64,000 nucleotides of DNA from CAWKAO01 sp963847665 (GTDB lineage Bacteria; Actinomycetota; Humimicrobiia; Humimicrobiales; Humimicrobiaceae), in the NCBI GenBank assembly GCA_963847665.1, contig CAWKAO010000003.1, forward strand, positions 124,001 to 188,000, written 5' to 3'. Below are positions 27,599 to 38,273 of this stretch, in pieces. How positions within the stretch are numbered: position 1 is the stretch's first letter; the number at the start of each line of letters is the position of its first letter. A program made the position numbers and the translations under genes. The notes beneath the pieces were generated by a model. That model was not told where the DNA came from and searched no databases. It worked only from the letters and a program-made list of their open reading frames with translations.

Positions 27599-28691
27599 TA
27601 AAAACCTTCTTTATCTTTTTAACCTTTTTTAGCTTTGAATATACAATATCTCTGGATTGTAAAAAGATCTCACTTAAGAATATCCTTAAATACCCTGACC
27701 TTTTTTTTGCAGTCATCATGGAACTCTTTTTTTTTAAGAGCTCGATAAAAAGATCTTCATAATTTCTGCACATAAAATCTGACGTGTAGGGATAATCTTT
27801 CAGGTTATTAAAATAATTTTTATATTTATCAATAAGTTCTTTAAGGGCTTTTTCAAAGTCATCGATTCCATCAAAAATGACACCAAAATCTTTACAATAT
27901 TCAGGCAGGGCTCCACTGTTTCTATATAACAATGGAAGTCCGCACATCGCACCCTCTATATGATGCATACCGGCAGGTTCGTTCATGGATGCTGTAATAT
28001 AAAGATGGTGTTTTTTCAGTTCTCCAGCAAGTTCTTCTCCGTAAAGGGGGGCGATCACATCTGAGTTATCAAGTTTCACCTCGTCCGGCAGCCTGCCGAT
28101 GTATGTGAATAAAATGTCATATCCATTTATTTTCTCAATCTCATTTAATTTAGAGTAGATATCAAAACCCTTGAAATAATTATAAGCCCAGTGATGTGTC
28201 ACTATTTTTATTTTACTTTTACCATCCCAGGGTTGCTTACCGGTTCTATTGAAAATGCTTTCGTCAGCACCATTTCTAATATATTTATATTTTTTATTCT
28301 TAAAATATCCCTGCTTCAAAAAAAGTTCCATCAAAAACCTGCTTATAAATACTGTAAAATCAGCGACCCTGTTTGCACGTGACAGGTACTTGTTTACATA
28401 GTCTGTATTCTTTCTTTCATCACATTCATTTATCCTGTGAACCACTATTGTCATCGGATTTTTTAGCAGATACCTGGCGATCTGTAGTTGGTTAAATCTT
28501 GAGGTCGCAGACGTAATTCTGGGCTCTGTCATCAAAATAATATCAATCCCTGGCTCACTAAGGTCGGCAAGTACCTTCCATCTTTTTTTTTGGAGATAAT
28601 CACGCAGGCTCAATGCAAACTGGTTACCTCCACCCCACGGTCCTTTTATTATATTGGAACCTATTGCTATCTTTTTATTATTGTCCGACAT
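27585..28691 (-). CDS. GT4-type glycosyltransferase (GT-B fold)
   Basis: 368 residues, cytoplasmic. The N-terminal half has IGSNIIKGPWGGGNQFALSL, the donor-side glycine-rich loop of GT-B enzymes, and KYIRNGADESIFNRTG. The C-terminal half carries THHWAYNYFKG, ILFTYIGRLPDEV and ASMNEPAGMHHIEGAMCGLPL, the E-x7-E-like donor site of GT4. It would extend the glycan with an NDP-sugar. It overlaps both neighbours by 14 bases (GT-C gene upstream, GNAT downstream), so the three form a tight, translationally coupled operon. Confidence 0.78.
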   Translation of the reverse strand: MSDNNKKIAIGSNIIKGPWGGGNQFALSLRDYLQKKRWKVLADLSEPGIDIILMTEPRITSATSRFNQLQIARYLLKNPMTIVVHRINECDERKNTDYVNKYLSRANRVADFTVFISRFLMELFLKQGYFKNKKYKYIRNGADESIFNRTGKQPWDGKSKIKIVTHHWAYNYFKGFDIYSKLNEIEKINGYDILFTYIGRLPDEVKLDNSDVIAPLYGEELAGELKKHHLYITASMNEPAGMHHIEGAMCGLPLLYRNSGALPEYCKDFGVIFDGIDDFEKALKELIDKYKNYFNNLKDYPYTSDFMCRNYEDLFIELLKKKSSMMTAKKRSGYLRIFLSEIFLQSRDIVYSKLKKVKKIKKVFNGKR

Positions 28692-30441
28692 AATCAGGAA
28701 ATGCCTTAAAAATATTTATGTACTCGCTGTTATAAGCACGGTCATATTCATCCCTGTCAATAATGGTGACCTTGTTGTTATGATTTGCAATATCATAAAT
28801 ATAATATATCTCTTTACCATTATTCTCTATGATAATCTTATCAAAACCCATTTTTTCTATTGTATCTATATATATCTGTTCCTTATAGTCAGATTCTATG
28901 CCCACAAATCTTATATTGTTTTCTGCAAGTATATCTCTTCCATCCTTTAGGGAATCGATTGCAAATTTTGCAGCGTAAGAAGTGAATCCACCACCCATAT
29001 AAACGAAATTAAAAGCAACGCCTTTATCAGAGACCAGAAGTTGTCCGGGCTCTTTCAAGTCCCTCAGAAGGAAAGCTGCACTTTTTATACCGACTTTATG
29101 TCCCTCTACATAACCGCATGGGATCTTAAAAGGTTTATAAAAAAGAGGATATTTATCTTTATTAAGTGAAAGATCGTTAAAAAGGATGAAAGTATGATAG
29201 AAGTTGAGGAGTAGGAATAAAACAATAAAACCTGTTATGATGACCCTGAGTATCCTTTTGCTATGACCTGTGACAAATAGCTGATCATTGTTTTCCGAAT
29301 TCATATTTTTTTGATCTATACCTGCTTTCTTTCTATTTTCACTTAAATAATGGAGTAAAGTCCCAAAAGAAAAAGCAATTATAAACATAAAAACTGGATA
29401 ACTGTTCATAAGATGCCCGCACTCGTTTTTTACAAGGATTAACCAGAATATACTGTGCAGGGAAAATAAAAGGATAGTCCTTCCAATAAATTTTGGAAAA
29501 AATGTTACTCTTTTTATTCGCAAATAGATCAGTATGAAAACAGCAATGGCAAAAAGGATTACAAAATATATCGAGTAGCTTGTCACATATCCGAGGATAA
29601 GTTCCTTGATATTGAATGAAAAAACTATCCCGGATTTTCTTCCAAGCAGGTGGTCATATGTGCCCGAATTAAAGCCAAGTATTTTTTTTGGATATAGGAA
29701 CTGGAAATAATAAAAACCTGAAAAAATGATAACAGGTGCTATCAGTGATAGAAGTATTCTTTTAATGCCTATTCTCCTGACATTGATGAGCAGTAAAACA
29801 GCAAAGTAGGGGACATAGAAATATGCATCAGGAACAAAGATAAGAGCCAGTGTGAGGAATAGGAGGGATTGCACCATGTCAGGTAATCTGTTTCTTTCAT
29901 CAATAACTGGCGAGAATAGATATTTCTCTATTTTATAAAATGCAAGCAGGATAAAAAAAATATAAAAACTTACGCCTATTGCACTTTTAAAAAGGCCAGT
30001 TGCTCCCGAAACAGCAAAAAGAAGTACAAGTATATTGGTGGATCTCTTGTTAAAATAAAGCCGGCCTATTTTATAGATGACAAAAAGGGTCAGCACAGTG
30101 ACTATTGCACTTGGCATCCTGGCCGCTATCTCTCTGGCCCCTAGGAGCATTATAAATGGTACCTGTATTAAAATAACCGCTGAAAGTGTGGTATTCGTAT
30201 AGAACGCAGTGAGATTTGTATGAGAGTCTGTAAGCATTCCCATAATGAATCTTGAGGCGTATAAAAGGGTCTGACCCTCATCCTCACCCCAGAATTCTAT
30301 CTTACCAAGATTATAAAAGACAAGAAATGAACAGATGATGAATGCTAATATTAAATAAATATTTTCTTTGAAGAATCTGGTAATCCTGCTATCAGCTGGT
30401 TTTGAAGTATCTTTTTTTTTAGAATTATAATTAGCTAACAA
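28678..30441 (-). CDS. GT39/PMT-like membrane glycosyltransferase
   Basis: 587 residues with about 11 helices. The first outer loop IEFWGEDEGQTLLYA has the GT39 acidic pair, followed by AREIAARMPSAIVTVLTL and KSAIGVSFYIFFILLAFY. The C-terminal soluble domain (about 470-587) includes EGHKVGIKSAAFLLRDL. The family uses polyprenyl-P-sugar donors outside the membrane. The start is TTG 30441 with GGAGA five bases upstream. It is first gene of the operon running to GT4 and GNAT, and perhaps on to the aminotransferase and flavoprotein. Confidence 0.76.
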   Translation of the reverse strand: MLANYNSKKKDTSKPADSRITRFFKENIYLILAFIICSFLVFYNLGKIEFWGEDEGQTLLYASRFIMGMLTDSHTNLTAFYTNTTLSAVILIQVPFIMLLGAREIAARMPSAIVTVLTLFVIYKIGRLYFNKRSTNILVLLFAVSGATGLFKSAIGVSFYIFFILLAFYKIEKYLFSPVIDERNRLPDMVQSLLFLTLALIFVPDAYFYVPYFAVLLLINVRRIGIKRILLSLIAPVIIFSGFYYFQFLYPKKILGFNSGTYDHLLGRKSGIVFSFNIKELILGYVTSYSIYFVILFAIAVFILIYLRIKRVTFFPKFIGRTILLFSLHSIFWLILVKNECGHLMNSYPVFMFIIAFSFGTLLHYLSENRKKAGIDQKNMNSENNDQLFVTGHSKRILRVIITGFIVLFLLLNFYHTFILFNDLSLNKDKYPLFYKPFKIPCGYVEGHKVGIKSAAFLLRDLKEPGQLLVSDKGVAFNFVYMGGGFTSYAAKFAIDSLKDGRDILAENNIRFVGIESDYKEQIYIDTIEKMGFDKIIIENNGKEIYYIYDIANHNNKVTIIDRDEYDRAYNSEYINIFKAFPDYVGQ

Positions 30442-30694
30442 TTTTCTCCGATATTATGCAATTCATAATTGTATAAAAAAACAAACTCTGTTTTTAACAT
30501 TAAGTCAAAAAAATATAATATTCATAATAATCTTCAGAATATTAATTCTTCGAATTATAGCATTATTAAGATTAATATAAAAAAGCTGATATTTAAAATA
30601 TAGCGAACAACAATAATAGGACTTGTAACAAGAACACTTATACTCTGAGATGAATATAAGTTTAAAGTAGGATCTAAACCATGGGTTAAAATAT
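30442..30694 (-). promoter_or_regulatory. AT-rich leader region with imperfect palindrome upstream of the GT-C/GT4/GNAT operon
   Basis: No gene is seen here. At 30456-30474 lies ATGCAATT-CAT-AATTGTAT, two eight-base arms with one mismatch, about 15 bases before the TTG start of the GT-C gene. It could be a protein-binding site or a hairpin in the leader. A TTGACT on the minus strand lies further upstream but lacks a good -10 at 17 bases. Confidence 0.25.
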
Positions 30695-33600
30695 TTAAAA
30701 CCCGTATATCTGGTTTGCAAACATCAATATCTTGTTGGTATACGTCGCCCCTGGAGCCCATCTTCCATTTAAGAATCCTACAGATGTATCACCAGTATAT
30801 CTATAATGCGTACCTGAATGCCTTGGATCATATGTGCTGTTGCAGTACTGGTTTATATGTTCCGGGTAGTAATACCAGGCCAGGTGTGCATAGTGGGCAA
30901 TGATGCCAAGTTCTTCTGTCGCAAAACTGTTACCAGGTACTCCACCTCCGGTAGCTCCAAGTCCAACAAAATTGTTCTGGCTTGCTTTTACATCACCGGT
31001 AAATTCAAGAAATCCTGTCTCATGGCACATCTGTGCCCAGGCAATATCTGCTCTCAGGTTAAACAGCTTTCCGTATTTTATATAAATAGGTGCAATTCTT
31101 CTGGCCCACTCGACTTTTGAAGAACCCCGATTAATAAATATACTGACCAGCTGATCCACTGTTACTTCAGTATAACCGACAAAGCTTGTACTATTGGTTA
31201 TTATAGATGTGTTTACAGAATACTGCTTTTCAGTGATCGTAACAGATGCTGTGACCTGTTCAGAAAAGACACCTTTATCATCTTTAACAATAAGCTTAAC
31301 AGTATAACTTCCAACATTCTTATAAGTATGCTTCGGTTTCTGCTTGGTTGAGGTGCTGCCATCGCCAAAATCCCACGAATATTTTTTGATCGAACCGTCT
31401 TCATCTGTTGATGCTGAGCCATCAAATGAAACAGCTTTTCCAACCTCAGCGGTATACGGGCCGCCAGCATTTGCAACAGGTATAATATTTGCAGGTTCTG
31501 TGGTTTTTTCAATTGTTTCTTCGGTGATGCCTGCCTGCACAGTAGTTTCAGTAGCCCCAATTTCCTCAGTTATCTCACTATTGACTTTCTTACTTGCTTC
31601 AGCGATTTCTGCAGTTGTAGATACCGCAGTGGAAGACAGGTCTCTATCATCCACTACGGTAAGTTCTACAGTATAATTTCCCGGCGACTGGAAAATATGT
31701 ACAGGGTCGATTCCGGTGCCGGTTGTGCCATCACCAAAGTCCCACAGGTATTTTAAAATCTCACTATATCTACCACTTGAGCCTGATCCATCAAATACAA
31801 CCTCTACACCTGCTTCTCCGTTATAGGGGCCACCAGGATCTGCTACCGGCGCTTTGTTTGTATCTGTTGTTGTGTCGGCCTTACTATTTTTCTCTATAGT
31901 AGCTGAAGTGCTTTCCTCAGTTGAAATCGTTCCCTTGTTATCTTTAACTATTAATTTTACAGTATAATTTCCTTCTTCTTTATATGTATGCTTCGGTTTC
32001 TGTTTGGTTGAGGTGCTGCCATCTCCAAAATCCCAGATATATTTATCGATCGTTCCGTCTGGATCGAAAGAAGCAGAACCATCAAAAGTGACTTTCTCTC
32101 CTTTTACTCCTGTGTAGGGACCGCCCGGATCTGCTACCGGTATAGCATTAATTTTTACCTTTAAGCTGTCACTTGATGTTGGACCATCTGATAGTTCGAT
32201 CTTTAAGTACAGCCGTATATATCTCCGGCACTACTGTATGTATGTTTTGTTACAGCTGTACCGACGGTCTTGTCAAATGTTCCATCACCCTCCCAGTCCC
32301 ATTTGTACTGGACTTCTGCGTCACCCACTAGATTTATAATACTTGCAGAAGCATCAAAAATAATACTTTCGCCAATATCTGCCTTTTTATCCTTTCCTGC
32401 TTTTGCAGTTACCGAAGATTTTATCACTACATTAGGACTGGTACCCTGAATGGCCTGGTTTGCAAAAAGTATTATCTTATCAGTATAAGTAGAGCCCGGT
32501 GCCCATCTGCCGTTCAAAAAGCCAAGTGTAGTATCTCCGGTATAATTTGGATGACTGGAACCAAAATGCCTCGGATCAAATTGATTTGTACAATACTGGT
32601 TTACATCATCAGGAAAATAATACCATGCAAGATGTGCATAATGAGCTATTACGCCCAGTTCTTCAGATGCAAAGCTGTTGCCGGGTACTCCGCCACCAGT
32701 TGCGCCTATCCCTGCAAAATTATTCTGGCTTGACTTTACATCACCCTTAAATTCAAGAAATCCTGTCTCGTGGCACATCTGGGCCCATGCAATATCTGCC
32801 CTTATATTAAACATCTTTCCATATTTTAAATAAAGAGGTGCAAGTCTTGCAGCTCTTTCCAAGCTGGGTAGAGTTTCTGTCTTTAAACAGCTTGAGGAGT
32901 GCATCCGCAGGTATGTCAACATATCCTACTACATTGGTTGCATTGGAAACATTTTCCAGTGCAGCATTATCTTGAGTCCCCTGTTCCTGGCCATCATCTG
33001 CTGCAGGATCTATTACAGTTGCTGTTGTGCTGACAGTAGCTGATTTCTTGTTTCCATTATCTTTGACCATAAGTGTCACAGTATAATTTCCTGCTTTTAT
33101 ATAAGAATGCACAGGTCTTTCTTCAGAAGCTGTGCTGCCGTCACCAAAATCCCATAAGTATTCTGATATTGTTCCATCAGGATCATAAGAAGCTGACCCA
33201 TTAAAGGTAATATCATCATTTATTTCTACATTGTATGGACCCCCGGGTTTAGCTACCGGATTAAGATTTAAGTTGTCCGGAACTGTTCCTGACTTCAATA
33301 CATTTACCTTGATGTTGCCAGAGCTGGCATTACCCTTTTTATCATAAGCATATATAAAGAGTATATTTTCACCTTCTGAGAGAAGGTCGCAATTTATTGT
33401 TATCTGCCATCCCCCATCCAGTATACCCTGGCTGCCCAGTACATTTGTATCAAAGCTCTCGATTTTACCAAGGAGATTCTTCTCTGACTTTTCAGAGCCC
33501 TTATAGACTTCCACCTTCTTTAAAGTCTTTGCAGGGCTATTCTTCAGGTCTGCAGACCATCCTCTTATTATGAAAGAACCTGCAACTGTTGCATTGTTTG

Positions 33601-34378
33601 GCGGGGTGTTGAATCCCATTGAGAATCCAGCAGAATCAGGTGTGCTCACATCGCTGTATGTGCTGCTATTGCTGCCGGAACTTGAAGTGCTGCCGCTTGA
33701 ACTGCCACCGGAATCTGATGGTTTGATTATACCTTCAGAAAATTTCTTTATTGCTCCTGATATACCAATAGAAATCTTTTCACGGAAATCTGCTGATTTT
33801 AGAAGATCATTTTCAGTCTGGTTTGAAATAAATGCGCACTCTATAAGTGCAGCAGGCATAGTGGTATATTTTATGACCCTGAAATTTGCTGTCTTGACTC
33901 CCCTGTTTGCCCTTCCTATCTGGTTCACTGTATAGGACTGGATAAGGTTTGCAAGCTGGTTTGAGCCTGCTACCCCGTTTGCGCACCAGTATGTCTCGGT
34001 GCCATGGGAATAAGGGGATATCGAGGCATTATTATGGATTGAAATAAATATATCTGCACCGCTCCTGTTGGCAAGGTCCACTATCTGGTCCAGGGTATTG
34101 TAACTGTCTCCGGTTCTCCTCATTATGACCTGGAAACCGCTTGCCTCAAGTTTGGACTTTACTCTTAGCGCAATATCGAGATTTGCAGTCTTTTCATAAT
34201 AACCAAATCCTATTGCACCAGGGTCACTTCCTCCATGGCCGGGATCTATAAATACTTTGATCTTTGCACTGTCAGCAAAAAGACCTGAACCTGTTGATCC
34301 CAGTATAGTCAGCATGCAAAAGGATACTATCAATAAAAAGGAGAAAAATAATTTTATGGTCCTGTTCATTTTTTTCAT
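30695..34378 (-). pseudogene. Secreted cell-wall hydrolase: Amidase_3, Ig/PKD array and two glucosaminidase-like domains; frame-disrupted
   Basis: Read as one gene of about 1,225 residues. Domain order: signal peptide; N-acetylmuramoyl-L-alanine amidase with zinc motifs FIDPGHGGSDPG, ISIHNNAS and ALIECAFIS; Ser-rich linker; Ig-like domain; PKD domain (YLWDFGDGST); glucosaminidase-like domain 1 (WAQMCHETGFLEF); four more PKD-type domains; Thr-rich linker; glucosaminidase-like domain 2 ending at IYGF. Frame breaks occur near 32859 (an extra base; removing it gives STQLERAARLAPLY) and near 32201-32220. The latter reads best as two extra bases restoring GDYTAVLKIELSDG. From there to 31654 the frame is open with no ATG/GTG/TTG. 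It would cut both the peptide and the glycan strands of peptidoglycan during growth or separation. It starts 22 bases after the GerMN lipoprotein. Confidence 0.8.
30700..32850. repeat. Internal duplication of glucosaminidase-like and PKD modules
   Basis: The glucosaminidase-like modules at about 30700-31140 and 32450-32850 share long protein blocks (for example DIAWAQMCHETGFLEF and GVPGNSFA). The PKD modules near 31320-31390 and 31975-32045 share long near-identical DNA around CTTCGGTTTCTG and TGGTTGAGGTGCTGCCATC. The pattern indicates segmental duplication inside one gene. Confidence 0.75.
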
Positions 34379-34400
34379 GATTATTGGTTGCCCCTTAATT

Positions 34401-35078
34401 TTATTTTATTAAGTCGCTTCGCCTGAATAATGGATCAGATATAGCAAGCTGGCCAAATGTGTCCAGCTTTGTGCCATCTATATATAATTCAACTGAATTT
34501 ATTTCAGGAAATTCTGTAAGAGTGTCCACAACTGAATATAAAAGAAGTATGTCCCCGGCATCGCTTATAAATCGATCATCGACAAAATTGCTTGACAGGT
34601 CAAGCTCGCATAACCCTTCTTCAACGACTATTCCGTTTATTTTGGTGGTATCGGGGATCAATCTGACAAGCATGCTGTCTGTCGGTTCCTTCATCATCTC
34701 ATTTAATGCATCTACAAATTTATTTTCAACTGAGACACTTCTTGTTTCCCCGATAAGGTATTCAGCAGTACTGTTTGCATAATATACGTTTATAGTGACC
34801 TCACCAAATTCTCCACCAGCTGACTCTGCTGTAACTTCGGATGTTGATTCGCTAGTGGTCTCCAAAGTTGTTTCAACAGGCTCGGTTGCTTCTGTTAACT
34901 GGGAAGTCTCTGCTGCAGCAGTATTTCCAGTGTCCTTTATGGTGGTGCTATTACCGGTTAATAGTGTGCAGCCTGAGATGGTTAGGGAGAGGGCCAACAT
35001 AAGGAAAAAAATAAAAGATAGCAATATGGATCCACGCAAGAAACCAATAGCTATCCCATTTTTATTACGAATATTCAT
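34401..35078 (-). CDS. GerMN-domain lipoprotein
   Basis: 225 residues. The signal peptide has a clean lipobox (LTISGC), so the protein is lipid-anchored outside. A Thr/Glu-rich spacer (about 45-90) precedes a GerMN domain (about 97-220) with VTINVYYANSTAEYL, LVRLIPDTTKINGI, CELDLSSNFVDD and PEINSVELYIDG. GerMN domains occur in spore germination and in growth-related envelope proteins of Gram-positives, including non-sporulators. Beside an amidase, a wall-remodelling role is plausible. A second GerMN protein lies at 41578. No good ribosome binding site is visible before ATG 35078. Confidence 0.8.
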   Translation of the reverse strand: MNIRNKNGIAIGFLRGSILLSFIFFLMLALSLTISGCTLLTGNSTTIKDTGNTAAAETSQLTEATEPVETTLETTSESTSEVTAESAGGEFGEVTINVYYANSTAEYLIGETRSVSVENKFVDALNEMMKEPTDSMLVRLIPDTTKINGIVVEEGLCELDLSSNFVDDRFISDAGDILLLYSVVDTLTEFPEINSVELYIDGTKLDTFGQLAISDPLFRRSDLIK

Positions 35079-35156
35079 TGCTACGATATATATTATGTTT
35101 TACTATTTTATTTACTACGAATTTATAAAGTTTTCTTTAAAAATTTTGTATAATAA

Positions 35157-35185
35157 TGAATATCATAAATAATTAATGTTGTCAA
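35157..35185 (-). promoter_or_regulatory. Candidate promoter for the GerMN lipoprotein/hydrolase genes
   Basis: A perfect TTGACA on the minus strand (35185-35180) is followed after 17 bases by TATTCA (35162-35157), a weak -10. It lies about 80 bases before ATG 35078. The remainder of 35079-35313 is noncoding, with nothing else that I recognise. Confidence 0.3.
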
Positions 35186-35313
35186 GTAACTTTTATTTTC
35201 AACAACTTAGAGATTTTTACTTTTAAGGGCTTTTTGGGTGACTTAAAAAGATAGTCAGCCTATAATTATCAGAATTATCTTTTTCTTGCTACAAGCTGTA
35301 GGTGTGGCCTAAT

Positions 35314-36739
35314 TTATCTGACAGTGACGTTAAGATTAATATTCGCCTGTGTGTATTCCCATCCATCTTTTGAATTATCATTGTCGGTGTAGGGACCACT
35401 AAAATGAACTCTTACCTGAAATCTTGATTTACCGCTATTTACAGCTTTTTGAAGTTCTGTTTTTAGGACAGCTGCACTGCAGGTTATATTTTTACTTGTA
35501 AAGCTCTGCACAGCTACTCCTATAATATTAAAATCTCCCTGTACGATCGGCTCTGCTCCCCAATCAACGACATTGATCCAGAAAGCATCAAGATATGAAA
35601 GCGGTTTTCCGCTCTCAGTTGCTCCAGTAATTGTAAGCGTGGCTGCATCTACAGTCTTGCCGCCAAGTGAAGAGATGTCAAAGCTAATAAACCCTACACA
35701 GGGCCTGTTGTTTTCAGAATCCCCGGCATACAGGTTTCCACCAGGATAGGTCTGGCCCCCGAATTCAAGATAACCGCCTTCATTTGTTTTCTTTGAAAGA
35801 TTGAAGCTTGATTGCTGCGGTTCTGTGGTCGAAGGTGCCGTTGTTGCAGGAGGTTCGAGTAGTTGAGGGTGGAGCAGTTGTTGCGGGGGGTTGATCAGAG
35901 CCCACATATACTGTGATATTCTTGGTCGAGGTTGCCCCCTTACTGTCAGTTACAACGATCTTGATATTATAGTCATCAGCTCCTGAAGGTGTGTTCCATT
36001 TGACTGTATCAGCACTGTCACTTTCAAGTGAACCTCCATCGACAGACCATTTATATGAAATGGCATCTTTGTCAGGATCGCTTGCCAGGGCTGAAAGAGT
36101 GTACTGTTTGCTGACATAAACAATATCGCTTGAAACCCTTATCTCGCTTATTACCGGAGGGCTGTTGCAGCCCCATGTAAGCGCCAGGGTATCCATGACT
36201 GTGCCTAGAGAATTGCTTGCAGTAGCAGTGAGTATATAAGATGTCATATTTCTTTTCAGGTCTATGCGTGCATTGCCTGCTCCAAGGCTGCCATTACTAT
36301 CGTCTCTGCTGAATTGTACAACAGGTTTAGGATTGCCTGTAGTTGCAGCCCTGACTTTATAATAGCATGTATCGTCAGAAGCAGAATAAACAGGGCCCTC
36401 GTATATCTCCAGCTTTATCGTGGGCCTTGTCTGGGTGTCTTTTGTATTAGTATCTTTTCCTGTACCAGTTTCAGTAGTGGTTTCTTCAGGATTTGCATCG
36501 TTATTTTCTTTAGTATTATCTGTATTGCTTGATGCGTCTGAAGTGTCAGTTTCTGTAGAGGCAGAAGAGGCCTTAAAAATACCGCTTAAATTTTCCTTGA
36601 TGAAACGTTCAGCCCTGACGGACACTGGAGGGAAAAACAACAGGAGCCATGTCCATGCAGCAATGAAGATTACTCCCAGAATAGAATAAAGGGTTATTTG
36701 CAGGTTACTGACTTTTCTTTTTTTTGCATGTTTAACCAT
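35314..36739 (-). pseudogene. Membrane-anchored Thr-rich surface protein with Ig-like and DNRLRE-like domains; one frameshift
   Basis: About 475 residues when joined. A single helix (about 13-35) anchors it, followed by a Ser/Thr/Asp-rich stalk with TETGTGKDTNTKDTQT. Ig/PKD-like domains come next (PPVISEIRVSSD, YKWSVDGGSLES), then a TTAPPSTT linker. The C-terminal beta-sandwich has GFISFDISSLGGKTVDAATL, the pattern of DNRLRE/CBM-type domains. The frame breaks at the linker: removing one base near 35857 turns PPSTTR into PPSTTEPPATTAPSTTEPQQ, continuous with the second half. It is probably a surface adhesin or glycan-binding protein. It overlaps the end of rmlB by 8 bases. Confidence 0.72.
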
Positions 36740-37722
36740 TAGTTTTTAGTGGACGCCACCAGTCCTCATTATGAATATACCATTTGACTGTTTTTTCCAG
36801 TGCATCAGAAAAATCAGTTTTTGGTTTCCAACCAAGTTCCTTTTCTATCTTACTGCAGTCAACAGAATATCTTCTGTCATGGCCAAGCCTGTCTGCTACC
36901 GGCTTTATCATTGACTCATCTTTGCCGACAAGCTCAATAAGCTTTTTTGTTATCCAGACATTGGGTTTCTCATTGCCTGCACCGATATTATATATCTCAC
37001 CGATCTTGCCCTGATGAAGGACCAGGTCCAGTGCCTCACAGTTATCAGTGACATATATCCAGTCACGAACATTCATGCCATCCCCATAAAGAGGAACTTT
37101 TTTATTATCTATAAGATTGGTAACAAAAAGCGGGATAAGTTTTTCAGGATACTGGTATGGCCCAAAATTATTTGAGGTCCTTGTTATAAGAATTGGGGTA
37201 TCATATGTCTTATAGAAAGACCTTACTATCATCTCAGCACCTGTCTTTGATGCAGAATATGGGCTGTTAGGAGCAAGCGGATCTGTTTCCTTAAAAGAGC
37301 CGTCTTCGATGGAGCCGTATACTTCATCGGTGCTTATCTGCAGAAATAGTTCTATCTTATATTTATTGGCAGCTTCAAGAAGTACAAAGGCGCCATATAC
37401 ATCGGTCTGGATAAAAACACCTGGATCTGTTATGGACCGGTCCACATGGGATTCTGCTGCAAAATTGATTATCGAATCTATTTTTTCTGAAGAGAAGATA
37501 TCCTCAACAATGTCTCTATCGCAGATATCACCCTTGATAAATCTGTAATTGGAATCCTTTTCGATATCCCTTAAGATTCTCAAGATTTCCAGCGTATGTT
37601 AGCTTATCCAGGTTGATGATGCGATAACCGGGATATTTCTCCATCATATAATGAATGAAATTGCTGCCTATAAATCCGGCTCCACCGGTTACAAGAATAG
37701 TCTTAAATCTCCTGTTTTCCAA
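36732..37722 (-). pseudogene. rmlB: dTDP-glucose 4,6-dehydratase, one frameshift
   Basis: About 330 residues when joined. The reaction is dTDP-glucose to dTDP-4-keto-6-deoxyglucose, the entry to 6-deoxyhexoses such as rhamnose and to amino-dideoxyhexoses. Motifs: TGGAGFIGSNFIHYMM, LDKLTYAGNLENL, ESHVDRSI, QISTDEVYGSI, SPYSASKTGAEM (catalytic Tyr and Lys), TRTSNNFGPYQYPEKLIPLF and DRRYSVDCSKIEKELGW. The frame shifts near 37572. Dropping one A gives NLENLRDIEKDSNYRFIKGD, the normal sequence. TTG 37722 has AGGAGA seven bases upstream. rmlA and rmlD are not in the window, so the end product is not fixed by context. Confidence 0.88.
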
Positions 37723-37778
37723 TTATACTTCTCCTGTCTAAATATCATTTATTTAACTTTCTTGAAGAACGGACGCGA

Positions 37779-38234
37779 CTACCCGTCTTTTCTTGACCAG
37801 TCATAGGGTATCTCCCCACTGTGGGGGTCTACCCTGTATTCATCAGGTTTATCATAAACATACATCTCTGTCGGAACATTTACACACACAGCTTCACTGT
37901 CACTTATGCATTTAAATCCGTGCATTACACCTGCTGGTATATGTATGAGTGCTGGATTATTCTCACCGACAAAGAACTCATTCACCTCACCATAAGTTTT
38001 TGAATCTTTTCTGGCATCATAGAGGACTATTTTCATCATCCCTTTTACGATTACCATGTTGTCTTCCTGGATCTTATGGTAGTGCCATCCCTTTACGACT
38101 CCGGGGTAGGCTGTGGTCATATAAACCTGGCCGAATTTTACAAAAAACTCATCATCGGCCCTCATCATTTCCATGAGCCTGCCGCGCTCATCCGGCATTA
38201 CCTTTAATTTTTTTTGTCTTACTCCTTCAATCAA
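37779..38234 (-). CDS. RmlC-like cupin (dTDP-4-dehydrorhamnose 3,5-epimerase family)
   Basis: 151 residues, a single cupin domain. Family motifs: MPDERGRLMEMMRADDEFF, VVKGWHYHKIQEDNMVIVKG (with the catalytic-type His), LIHIPAGVMHGFKCI and DEYRVDPHSGEIPYDW. It is shorter than classical RmlC (about 180). The ending DPHSGEIPYDW belongs to a subgroup whose exact reaction I cannot assign; epimerase or ketoisomerase are both possible. It lies between ugd and rmlB in one run and probably acts on the RmlB product. The start is TTG 38234, chosen because GGAGGT sits four bases upstream. Confidence 0.8.
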   Translation of the reverse strand: MIEGVRQKKLKVMPDERGRLMEMMRADDEFFVKFGQVYMTTAYPGVVKGWHYHKIQEDNMVIVKGMMKIVLYDARKDSKTYGEVNEFFVGENNPALIHIPAGVMHGFKCISDSEAVCVNVPTEMYVYDKPDEYRVDPHSGEIPYDWSRKDG

Positions 38235-38273
38235 TTAGACCTCCAATTGCAGTGAAAAAATTATTAAACAATC

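Noticed and set aside
30715..31676. Several forward ORFs of 60-110 codons
   Set aside because: They lie opposite the glucosaminidase/PKD coding region, whose family motifs are clear on the minus strand.
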